From an uncultured Lachnospiraceae bacterium (lineage in GTDB: Bacteria; Bacillota; Clostridia; Lachnospirales; Lachnospiraceae), in contig CATLGN010000143.1 in NCBI GenBank assembly GCA_949935685.1, positions 1-5,408 on the forward strand: a DNA stretch of 5,408 bases, written 5' to 3'. The notes beneath the pieces are model-generated. The model had not been told where the DNA came from. It worked only from the letters and a program-made list of their open reading frames with translations, and did no database searches. A program made the translations under genes and the position numbers. Numbering within the stretch: position 1 is the stretch's first letter; every line of letters starts with the position of its first letter. Below are positions 1 to 5,381 of the stretch, in pieces.

Positions 1-259
1 CCATTACCGGCGGCGCGTCCACAATGCCGACAATAAACGCATCGATCGGCGCCGAACGCTCCAGCGCATGCTGTGTCGTATTATCCGTTGTCACCAGTAC
101 AAGTTCTCCGATGCCTGCCCCGAGGGGATCCGCCGCAACCAGTATCCGGGTCTCCTCCCCCGCATAGGAATACGGCTCCACCAGCAGCAGCTTATATCCC
201 ACCAGATTGTCAAACTTCCTCGTGGACACGATGGTTCCCTTTACCGTTCCCAAAATCAT
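1..259 (-). CDS. BMC-P pentameric vertex protein, EutN/CcmL family (3' end cut by window edge)
   Basis: Eighty-six codons are visible, starting at the ATG at 257-259 and running off the left edge without a stop. The protein begins MILGTVKGTIVSTRKFDNLV and continues with a hydrophobic KLLLVEPY strand, a GAGIGELVLVTT segment and PIDAFIVGIVD near the end. This is the usual order in the EutN/CcmL (Pfam03319) family, whose pentamers cap the vertices of the icosahedral shell. Family members are about 85-100 residues, so only a few C-terminal residues are probably missing. The start is supported by AAAGGAG six bases upstream. The gene follows pduL after 21 bases and is the only vertex protein in view; other copies may lie further left. 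Confidence 0.9.
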   Translation of the reverse strand, partial: MILGTVKGTIVSTRKFDNLVGYKLLLVEPYSYAGEETRILVAADPLGAGIGELVLVTTDNTTQHALERSAPIDAFIVGIVDAPPVM

Positions 260-280
260 GGTAAGTCTCCTTTGCCGTTT

Positions 281-928
281 CTACTCTTTCAGAATCTGCA
301 CCGTCTGCCCCTGCCGAAGCTGAAAGGCATTGGCGTCATCCGTATCAATATGGAAATCCAGGCTGCATGTGGGAGCCACACGGATAATCACACGATCCAT
401 GACGCCGCCCCGCTCACCGCCGATCAGCACACGCACACGCTGCCCGTTTGTCACACCGTACCATCTCGCATCCTCCGGTGTCATATGGATATGCCGGTCT
501 GCGATCATAACACCCTGCGACGCTTCGACCTCTCCTTTGGGTCCGCGAATCCGAATACCCGGCGTCCCCACGACATCCCCCGAGGAACGAACCGGCGGAA
601 TTATACCCAGAATACGGCTGTCGGACAGCGAAACCTCAACCTGTGTATCCTTTCGCTCCGGGCCGAGAATCCGCAGCTTCAGCGGTTTTCCCTTCGGGCC
701 GATGACTTCCACCGTCTCCTCACACGCATACTGCCCCGGCTGACTGATGGCCTTCATCGGCGTCAGCCGGTATCCCGGGCCGAACAACTGCTCCACATGC
801 GCACGTTCCAAATGGATGTGCCGCGCGGAAATCCCGACCGGAACCCGGTCGGGATGCTCCGTCAGCTCCCGGATCTGTTCCATCACCAGTTTTGTCACCT
901 TACTTACCAGTGCTGCATATTCGTCCAT
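281..928 (-). CDS. pduL: PduL-type phosphate propanoyltransferase (BMC phosphotransacylase)
   Basis: This 215-residue protein should convert the acyl-CoA made in the compartment to acyl-phosphate, regenerating CoA for the aldehyde dehydrogenase; an acyl kinase could then make ATP. It shows the duplicated PduL signature: PVGISARHIHL at residues 30-40 and ADRHIHM at 143-149. The His pairs 37/39 and 146/148, with His193 in the C-terminal SLDFHIDTDDANA motif, match the zinc-binding pattern known for PduL. Residues 1-22 (MDEYAALVSKVTKLVMEQIR and following) look like an amphipathic helix followed by a short linker, as in encapsulation peptides of shell-targeted PduL. Length is normal for the family. 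The ATG at 926-928 has AAGGG about seven bases upstream, and 20 bases separate it from the preceding shell gene. PduL is unrelated in sequence to Pta. The family call is very secure; the acyl group (propionyl, lactoyl or acetyl) is not fixed by sequence. Confidence 0.95.
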   Translation of the reverse strand: MDEYAALVSKVTKLVMEQIRELTEHPDRVPVGISARHIHLERAHVEQLFGPGYRLTPMKAISQPGQYACEETVEVIGPKGKPLKLRILGPERKDTQVEVSLSDSRILGIIPPVRSSGDVVGTPGIRIRGPKGEVEASQGVMIADRHIHMTPEDARWYGVTNGQRVRVLIGGERGGVMDRVIIRVAPTCSLDFHIDTDDANAFQLRQGQTVQILKE

Positions 929-948
929 AGATCATCCCTTCATCCCGT

Positions 949-1245
949 TTATTTCGCATAAGGAAGAATGCTTCCCACGCTCAGATGCGGTCTCGGGATC
1001 ACATGGGTCGCAACCAGCTCGCCGATTCGGGACGCCGCTTCCTGTCCCGACTCAACCGCCGCCTTGACAGCGGCCACATCGCCCTGTACCATAACCGTCA
1101 CCAGACCGGAACCGATCTTTTCCGTTCCCACCAGCTCCACATCCGCGGCTTTTAACATCGCATCCGCGGCCTCAATGGAAGCCGTCAGTCCCCTTGTCTC
1201 TATCATGCCAAGGGCCAGCATACCCTTCTTAAATCCATCCGCCAT
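949..1245 (-). CDS. BMC-H shell protein, canonical PduA/PduJ type (98 aa, copy 2)
   Basis: A single BMC domain (Pfam00936) that should form flat hexamers tiling the shell facets. The conserved core includes [20 protein letters not shown], and the central-pore motif KIGSG sits at residues 43-47, equivalent to residues 37-41 of PduA, with a Ser at the pore. It ends in HVIPRPH followed by ILPYAK. It matches the 92-aa shell protein at 1599-1877 in about 74 of 88 aligned positions, but has a six-residue longer N-terminus ([10 protein letters not shown]). The frame is open further up to a GTG at 1276-1278 that overlaps the previous stop. I prefer the ATG at 1243-1245 because GGAG lies eight bases before it, while the GTG has a purine stretch almost touching it. 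The longer start would add 11 residues not expected in this family. Confidence 0.93.
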   Translation of the reverse strand: MADGFKKGMLALGMIETRGLTASIEAADAMLKAADVELVGTEKIGSGLVTVMVQGDVAAVKAAVESGQEAASRIGELVATHVIPRPHLSVGSILPYAK

Positions 1246-1274
1246 TTCTATTGTCTCCTTTCCCGGCGCAGCCT

Positions 1275-1583
1275 TCACGCCTCCCGCTTATCCAGCATAT
1301 TCAACAGTTTCACAACCTCCGGGTGTGGATTGCTGATGCAGACGGCGACTTTCAGATTTTCTTCTCCGATCCGGCTCCTGCTGCCTTCCGCGGCGTCGAG
1401 CGAGGCTTCCACTGCGGAAACTTCCCCCGCCACAACGCCGCGCACCATTTTGCCGCCAAGCTTCTTATGAAAACTCACGATTCCCACATCCGCCGCCTTC
1501 AACATGGAATCCATCGTCACAACCGTATTTGCATAACCTGTAATTTCCACTACCCCTATTGCATTCCACGTCACGTTTATCAC
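1275..1583 (-). CDS. BMC-H shell protein, divergent pore (about 102 aa, GTG start)
   Basis: A BMC-domain protein clearly related to its neighbours ([20 protein letters not shown], then LKAADV) but more diverged. The pore loop reads KLGGKM at residues 41-46 where canonical hexamers have KIGSGL, so the pore Ser is replaced by Gly and the next Gly by Lys. This may change pore charge and selectivity. The C-terminus ([20 protein letters not shown]) is also distinct. No in-frame ATG precedes the domain. Two GTG codons can start it: 1581-1583 (102 aa), or three codons later at 1572-1574 (99 aa). A GGAG at about 1585-1588 is one base from the first GTG and ten from the second, so the second may be the true start. 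The gene lies between the two near-identical canonical BMC-H genes, 15 bases after one and 29 before the other. Confidence 0.88.
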   Translation of the reverse strand: MINVTWNAIGVVEITGYANTVVTMDSMLKAADVGIVSFHKKLGGKMVRGVVAGEVSAVEASLDAAEGSRSRIGEENLKVAVCISNPHPEVVKLLNMLDKREA

Positions 1584-1598
1584 GCTCCAGCCATTTTT

Positions 1599-1877
1599 TT
1601 ATTTTAATACCGGCAGGATCTTTTCCACATCCTGATGCGGTCTCGGAATCACATGAACCGCTACGAGTTCGCCGATTCTTGACGCCGCTTCCTGTCCCGA
1701 CTCCGTAGCCGCTTTTACTGCGCCCACTTCGCCTTTTACGATCACCGTAACAAGGCCGGAACCGATCTTTTCCGTTCCCACCAGTTCCACATCCGCTGCC
1801 TTTAACATTGCATCCGCTGCCTCGATAGAAGCGGTAAGCCCTCTTGTCTCCACCATTCCGATTGCTGTCATTGCCAT
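1599..1877 (-). CDS. BMC-H shell protein, canonical PduA/PduJ type (92 aa, copy 1)
   Basis: A minimal 92-residue BMC-H protein, the bulk-facet type. It carries [20 protein letters not shown] near the N-terminus, the pore motif KIGSG at residues 37-41 with Ser40 in the same position as in PduA, the strand [16 protein letters not shown], and the closing [15 protein letters not shown]. Hexamers of this type have a small polar pore thought to pass metabolites such as diols and small anions while holding back aldehydes. The start ATG at 1875-1877 is preceded by AAGGAGG at eight bases, the strongest ribosome binding site in the operon, which fits an abundant shell component. It follows the 107-aa shell gene by 20 bases. 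The near-identical partner downstream (949-1245) indicates a duplication. Confidence 0.95.
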   Translation of the reverse strand: MAMTAIGMVETRGLTASIEAADAMLKAADVELVGTEKIGSGLVTVIVKGEVGAVKAATESGQEAASRIGELVAVHVIPRPHQDVEKILPVLK

Positions 1878-1897
1878 GATTATATCCTCCTTATTTC

Positions 1898-2221
1898 TTA
1901 TTGATAAAATGTAATCTTAGATATATGTGCCAGATATTCCGTCCCGTCATAGGGCAGTTCAATCACTTCTGTCAGCACTTCTTTTTCGTCATTGAACCGC
2001 AGCGCCGCCTCTTTCGCCACTTCGGCGGCAATCTGTACGCTGGAAACCGTCCCCGCAAATTTCACCTGCGCCGTCATGGGAATAAATGCGCTGGTATCTT
2101 TCGGGTTAATCGTATCCACGCCGATAATCTCCACGTCCGCTGCCTTGCATGCCTTATCCATGGCATAGAGCACCGTCGCATAGCCCGCGCATTCCAGAAA
2201 ACCAATCGCCATTTTCGCCAT
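1898..2221 (-). CDS. BMC-H shell protein with extended pore loop (107 aa)
   Basis: A BMC-domain protein with the usual first half ([20 protein letters not shown], then AADVEIIG) and a helix-strand second half ([18 protein letters not shown]). Between Gly34 and Gly57, where canonical members have about 14 residues including KIGSG, it has 22: the segment [20 protein letters not shown], with no KIGSG motif. The loop facing the hexamer centre should therefore be about eight residues longer and may narrow, plug or re-shape the pore, or hold a ligand. The C-terminal tail ([17 protein letters not shown]) also differs from the HVIPRPH ending. Start ATG 2219-2221, with AAGGAG eight bases upstream. It is the first shell gene, 15 bases after the aldehyde dehydrogenase. 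The family assignment is firm; the effect on transport is inference. Confidence 0.92.
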   Translation of the reverse strand: MAKMAIGFLECAGYATVLYAMDKACKAADVEIIGVDTINPKDTSAFIPMTAQVKFAGTVSSVQIAAEVAKEAALRFNDEKEVLTEVIELPYDGTEYLAHISKITFYQ

Positions 2222-2236
2222 GTCCCGCTCTCCTTA

Positions 2237-3670
2237 TCAGACAATCCGCAGGCCGCCGTCAGCCAACTGACATCTGCGGAACCTCGTAAAGCTCTTGGCG
2301 CAGGTAAGTCCCTCGCCTGTCGGCCCTGCGATGGTCATCGTCGCATGTCCCTCGCCGCCGATGCCCACACCCTTGAGCGTGGCGCCGTTTTTTACAAATA
2401 TCGTGGTCTCGATCATCTTTGCAAAATATGTCATGTGATCCACGTTTTTGGAAAACATTGATGCGGTATGGCGGTTGCCGCACTCCGCGATCACCGCAAA
2501 CTCTGCCGCTTCCCTGAAATCCCGACAGCTCACAATCGGAAGTACCGGCATCAACTGCTCCACCATGACAAACGGATGATCGTGCGGTACTTCGCAGATC
2601 AGAAGCCTCGTATCGGGCTTGTCCGTAATGCCGAGCTGTTCCAGCATCAGCCCCGCGTCTTTCCCGACCCATTTTTTATTGACGGCGTATTTCCCGTCCT
2701 TATTCTGGAATACGATGCCGAGCAGCGTCTCCGTCTGCGACGGATTCAGCAGATACGCCCCTTCGCTGATCATATTGTACACCAGTTCTTTCTCAATCGA
2801 CGCTACCGCAAATACTTCTTTTTCCGCCAGACAGAGCAGATTATTGTCAAAGGAAGCGCCTCGGTAAATTTCCTTTGCCGCAAGCTTGATGTCGGCCGTT
2901 TCGTCCACCACGACCGGCGGATTGCCCGCGCCCGCCCCGATCGTCTTCTTGCCCGAACGCAGCAGCGAATTTACCATCGGCATACCGCCGGTTCCCACCA
3001 TCAGCCGTATCTTCGGACTGGATGTCAGAATGTCCACCGTCTCCATCGTGGGCTCCGCCGTCATCGTAATCAGCCCCGCCGGGCCGCCGTTTGCCACGAT
3101 CGTATCATGCAGAATCTGCAGCGCATATGCGCAGGTGCGCTTCGCGCCGGGATGCACATTAAATACGACTGCGTTTCCACCGGCAATCATACTGATCGTA
3201 TTATTGATAATCGTCTCGGTCGGATTGGTAGACGGTGTGATCGCGCCGATCACGCCAAAAGGCCCTCTCTCTTCCAGCATCAATCCTGCGTCACCCGAAA
3301 TGGCGTCCGTCTTCAGGCATTCCGTTCCCGGCGTCCCGTTAATCACGCTGATATGCTTTTGAATTTTATCCTCATAACGTCCCATGCCGGTCTCGTCCCG
3401 CACGCGGCGCGCAAAGTCTTCCGCATGTTCCAGGCTCACTTTGCGGATCGCAGCGATAATACGCTCCCGGTCTTCCACCTTATAGTTCATATACCAGTTT
3501 CTCTGCGCTTCATACGCAGCGTCGATGGCATCTTCGCAGCGCACGAATACGCCCCGGTCTCCCTTCGGCGAAGCCTGCGCCGCCAGTGCGCCGGACGCGG
3601 TACTGCCGGATTCCAGACCGGCCAGCACTGTTTTGACGATCTGTTCTATCTCCTTTGCCGTAATTTCCAT
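2237..3670 (-). CDS. pduP: CoA-acylating aldehyde dehydrogenase, PduP/EutE type, BMC-targeted
   Basis: This 477-residue enzyme of the aldehyde dehydrogenase superfamily should oxidise an aldehyde with NAD+ and CoA to acyl-CoA inside the shell. Residues 1-19 (MEITAKEIEQIVKTVLAGL) form a predicted amphipathic helix followed by a Ser/Ala/Gly-rich linker to about residue 37: the encapsulation peptide and linker layout known from PduP. The catalytic part shows GPFGVIGAITPSTNPTET (136-153), the nucleotide-binding VGTGGMPMV (225-233), GAGAGNPPVVVDE (245-257) and the probable nucleophile Cys280 in FDNNLLCLAEKE. Length fits PduP, which is about 460-480 residues. ATG 3668-3670 has GGGAGG seven bases upstream, and the gene follows the aldolase by 16 bases. 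The substrate could be propionaldehyde or lactaldehyde; the aldolase context supports a C3 aldehyde from deoxy-sugar breakdown. The pduP symbol is by family, not proven substrate. Confidence 0.94.
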   Translation of the reverse strand: MEITAKEIEQIVKTVLAGLESGSTASGALAAQASPKGDRGVFVRCEDAIDAAYEAQRNWYMNYKVEDRERIIAAIRKVSLEHAEDFARRVRDETGMGRYEDKIQKHISVINGTPGTECLKTDAISGDAGLMLEERGPFGVIGAITPSTNPTETIINNTISMIAGGNAVVFNVHPGAKRTCAYALQILHDTIVANGGPAGLITMTAEPTMETVDILTSSPKIRLMVGTGGMPMVNSLLRSGKKTIGAGAGNPPVVVDETADIKLAAKEIYRGASFDNNLLCLAEKEVFAVASIEKELVYNMISEGAYLLNPSQTETLLGIVFQNKDGKYAVNKKWVGKDAGLMLEQLGITDKPDTRLLICEVPHDHPFVMVEQLMPVLPIVSCRDFREAAEFAVIAECGNRHTASMFSKNVDHMTYFAKMIETTIFVKNGATLKGVGIGGEGHATMTIAGPTGEGLTCAKSFTRFRRCQLADGGLRIV

Positions 3671-3686
3671 GAAACTACCTCCCTGT

Positions 3687-4622
3687 CTATCTGCTCATCT
3701 CCTGTGTCACCCTGCGTACGACTTCGGCAATGATTTCTTCCTTCGTTTTCGCGCCGCCTTCCTGCTTTTCCGGCGGGATACTGCCGCATCCGCAGCCCGG
3801 CGCCTGCGCGCTCTTTCCCATTCCCGGTTTTACGACCGGCGTCACCCCTTTCAGGCCGGACACATCGTCATTGCGCGGCGCGCCGGTGACAACGTTTGTG
3901 ATCACGTCCTGCATATTGGTCGCCTCGCACGAACACGGCGGCGTTCCGCCCGTCGTAATGCCGAAATTTTTCCGGTTGTCGATCAGCGTCTGTACCTGTC
4001 CGCACGACAATGGGTTCTGTTTGCCGATAATATTGCCCGTGTACATCAGAAGGCTGGCATAATATTCCACCGACTCCAGTCTGTAAAAAGCCTCGTATGC
4101 GTCTTTGCCCCAGGTCAGCGCCCCGTGGTTTGACAGAAGCACCGCGTTGTAGCTGTTGACAAACGGGGCGATGGAGTCCGGCACTTCCTGCGTCCCCGGT
4201 GTCGCATATTTTGCCACCGGCACGACGCCCAATGTCGTCACCCCTTCCGTCAGAATCGGCTTTTCCAGTCCGATGCCCGCCACCGCAAAGGCCGTGGCAA
4301 TCGGCGGATGCGCATGCGTCACCGCCATTACATTCGGATTTTCCTCATACACCCGCAGATGCATTTTGATCTCGGAGGAAGGACGGGAACTGCCCTGCAG
4401 CACCTTACCTGTCAGATCCAGCTTCACAAGCATCTCCGGTTTCATAAAGCCCTTCGAAACCCCTGTCGGCGTCGCCCAGATCGCATTCGGCCCGACCTTA
4501 CAGCTGATATTCCCGTCATTTGCCGCCACAAATCCTCTGGCATACATACGCTTGCCAATATCAATGATCGCATTTTTGGCCTCAAAGTCGGACATATATT
4601 TCACGCCTTTTATCGTTACCAT
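3687..4622 (-). CDS. class II aldolase, L-fuculose-1-phosphate aldolase type, with C-terminal BMC-targeting tail
   Basis: First gene of the operon. The class II aldolase/adducin domain covers about residues 10-220 and has the zinc site expected of FucA/RhaD enzymes: Glu84 in RPSSEIKMH, His103 and His105 in VTHAHPPIA, and His166 in LLSNHGALTWG. ANDGNIS at 34-40 is the phosphate-binding region. Such enzymes split fuculose 1-phosphate or rhamnulose 1-phosphate into DHAP and L-lactaldehyde. FucA is about 215 residues, so roughly 90 are extra. The extension has CSC at 230-232, a Gly/Pro/Lys-rich stretch, CGCG at 277-280, and then a helix from about 292 (TKEEIIAEVVRRVTQEMSR) that resembles an encapsulation peptide. 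The start taken is ATG 4620-4622, with AAAGGG about eight bases upstream. The ATG ten codons in (MSDFEAKN) is an alternative with a weaker AAAGG. Family secure; exact sugar phosphate not determined. Confidence 0.92.
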   Translation of the reverse strand: MVTIKGVKYMSDFEAKNAIIDIGKRMYARGFVAANDGNISCKVGPNAIWATPTGVSKGFMKPEMLVKLDLTGKVLQGSSRPSSEIKMHLRVYEENPNVMAVTHAHPPIATAFAVAGIGLEKPILTEGVTTLGVVPVAKYATPGTQEVPDSIAPFVNSYNAVLLSNHGALTWGKDAYEAFYRLESVEYYASLLMYTGNIIGKQNPLSCGQVQTLIDNRKNFGITTGGTPPCSCEATNMQDVITNVVTGAPRNDDVSGLKGVTPVVKPGMGKSAQAPGCGCGSIPPEKQEGGAKTKEEIIAEVVRRVTQEMSR

Positions 4623-4680
4623 TTTTTCACCCTTTCTTTTTGTTTTTTTCTTTTTTCGTGCAATTTAGCCATAATTTTAT
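4623..4680 (-). other. A-rich 5' leader of the BMC operon
   Basis: On the transcribed strand this untranslated stretch is almost all purine from about 4665 to 4623 (runs of A broken by G or C), ending in AAAGGGTG just before the aldolase ATG. It is about 58 nt if transcription starts near 4680. Unstructured A-rich leaders of this kind are common before strongly translated genes in Clostridia. I see no riboswitch or attenuator in it. Confidence 0.5.
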
Positions 4681-4691
4681 AATAAAATTAT
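4671..4691. promoter_or_regulatory. 21-bp perfect palindrome over the BMC promoter -10 and start site (candidate operator)
   Basis: ATAATTTTA, a three-base spacer TAA, then TAAAATTAT: nine base pairs of perfect dyad symmetry centred on 4681, the predicted transcription start. It covers most of the -10 box. A dimeric repressor bound here would block the promoter. Because its centre is at the start point, only half would be transcribed, so it is unlikely to work as an RNA hairpin for this operon. All bases are A or T, so chance symmetry in AT-rich promoter DNA is a real alternative. Confidence 0.4.
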
Positions 4692-4714
4692 AGCATTACA
4701 CTTGGTTTTGTCAA
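4687..4714 (-). promoter_or_regulatory. sigma-A/sigma-70 promoter of the BMC operon
   Basis: On the minus strand a perfect -35 TTGACA (4714 to 4709) is followed after 16 bases by a perfect -10 TATAAT (4692 to 4687). The expected start point is about 4680, giving a leader of about 58 bases to the aldolase ATG. A promoter this close to consensus would be strong unless repressed, and the palindrome that overlaps its -10 box and start point could provide that control. Confidence 0.8.
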
Positions 4715-4758
4715 TATCAGGGTTGTTATTTTCTTTATTTATTTTTGGTTTTCTTTGT

Positions 4759-4778
4759 TTGTAAAGGGTGGTTTGCAA
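4759..4778. promoter_or_regulatory. inverted repeat upstream of the BMC promoter (candidate regulator site)
   Basis: TTGTAAA, six bases GGGTGG, then TTTGCAA. The half-sites match as inverted repeats in six of seven positions. The centre lies about 88 bases upstream of the predicted BMC transcription start, a normal distance for an activator or an upstream repressor site. It also sits just before the long hairpin at about 4786. No regulator can be named from the sequence. Confidence 0.35.
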
Positions 4779-4785
4779 GGGGCAT

Positions 4786-5009
4786 CATAGTTATGGCAAG
4801 AGCAACGCAGAGGCAGGCAGCAGACAGCCGCCGGGACCCGGGATAACGCGCAGATGAACTAACCGGTAACTGCGGCTAAGGCGCTCCGGAGAGCCGTCGC
4901 GCCAAAGTCTCCGTAACCGGTGGATTTCATCTGCGCTAAAAGCATCCCCTAAAGGGTCCCGGCGGTTGTCTGCTGCCTGTCTCTGCTGGCTTCCGGCATA
5001 ATTTATATG
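4786..5009 (+). repeat. long imperfect inverted repeat / large hairpin, possible structured RNA or MITE-like element
   Basis: The sequence folds back on itself almost completely. The central stem pairs 4807-4839 with 4954-4986: 33 pairs without a gap, 31 Watson-Crick and two G.T. Inside it, 4840-4844 pairs with 4944-4948, 4848-4858 with 4926-4936 (11 pairs), ACCGGT at 4862-4867 with ACCGGT at 4916-4921, and 4880-4884 with 4899-4903. The tip is a small CGG/CCG hairpin around AGAG at 4890-4893. Outside the core, TTATG at 4791-4795 pairs with CATAA at 4997-5001, and weaker pairing extends to about 4786/5009. No T-tract follows on either strand, so it is not a simple terminator. It matches no riboswitch, RNase P, SRP or tmRNA pattern I know. 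The strand given is the one favoured by G.U pairing. Either a non-coding RNA gene or a mobile repeat is possible. Confidence 0.75.
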
Positions 5010-5306
5010 AAAACCCGGTATTCATTATCCGAAATTATTCTTCTGTTTTTCAGGTGTTGTGGGAATGAGATTGCTTTGGGAATGGCGGAGCCTATGTCGG
5101 CCGATGAACAGCCGGAGGGGATGGAAAAAGTAATATCGGCAGGCTTTGAAGGGCGCATGGAGGTCGATTGCACGCTTGCCGGTATCGGTTGCCGCAGCAG
5201 TTAGAACTGCTTATGCCTGTAGCCCGGTATACAGCCGAAATGCTGCGCACCTGCTGAAAAACCAAAAGACAAGCATTATGGAAATATGCATAGCAGGCTA
5301 TATTGA
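5010..5306. other. intergenic stretch without a confident gene
   Basis: About 300 bases between the hairpin and a possible rightward promoter. On the + strand one frame is open from an ATG at 5007 to a TAG at 5202-5204 (65 codons), without a ribosome binding site and with its ATG inside the hairpin foot. A second frame is open from 5134 to 5307 (58 codons) without a usable start. The two overlap, which could mean the remains of a decayed gene with a frameshift, but both are near chance length and neither product is recognisable. A perfect 7-bp inverted repeat (AGCAGTT, AG, AACTGCT) lies at 5196-5211. Nothing convincing is seen on the minus strand. Confidence 0.4.
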
Positions 5307-5336
5307 TTGACAGTCACAGAGCTATTCCAGTATATT
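5307..5336 (+). promoter_or_regulatory. possible rightward sigma-A promoter
   Basis: A perfect TTGACA at 5307-5312 is followed after 18 bases by TATATT at 5331-5336. The spacing is at the long end and the -10 is imperfect. Transcription would start near 5343, about 39 bases before a possible start codon at 5382. The position and direction fit a gene divergent from the BMC operon. Confidence 0.4.
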
Positions 5337-5381
5337 TAATTCATAAAACACGCAAAATCGCAGATATACAGGTAAATAGAC

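Noticed and set aside
68..961. A 297-codon + strand open frame opposite pduL and the vertex gene
   Set aside because: It is antisense to clearly conserved PduL and EutN-type genes, its product is rich in His, Arg and Pro as expected of a GC-rich shadow frame, and it has no family motif.
1246..1278. Extended GTG start for the 98-aa shell protein, overlapping the previous stop
   Set aside because: The ATG at 1245 has a properly spaced GGAG and gives the family-typical N-terminus; the GTG would add 11 atypical residues.
2468..3733. A 421-codon + strand open frame opposite the aldehyde dehydrogenase
   Set aside because: Shadow of the dehydrogenase coding strand; His/Arg-rich, no domain seen, and the minus frame has catalytic motifs and a ribosome binding site.
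4807..4986. Large hairpin as a rho-independent terminator
   Set aside because: The stem is far too long and no run of T follows the hairpin on either strand.
4786..5009. Hairpin as a known riboswitch (cobalamin, THF, glycine, c-di-GMP, lysine) or an integron attC site
   Set aside because: None of the conserved boxes of these classes were seen, and no proper attC core pair (RYYYAAC with GTTRRRY) frames the structure. It also lies upstream of, not between, the BMC promoter and its first gene.
5007..5204. A 65-codon + strand open frame (begins MKTRYSLSEIILLF)
   Set aside because: No ribosome binding site, start codon lies within the foot of the long hairpin, product not recognisable, and the length is close to chance.
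5196..5211. Short perfect inverted repeat AGCAGTT-AG-AACTGCT as a terminator
   Set aside because: Only seven pairs with a two-base gap and no T-tract after it.
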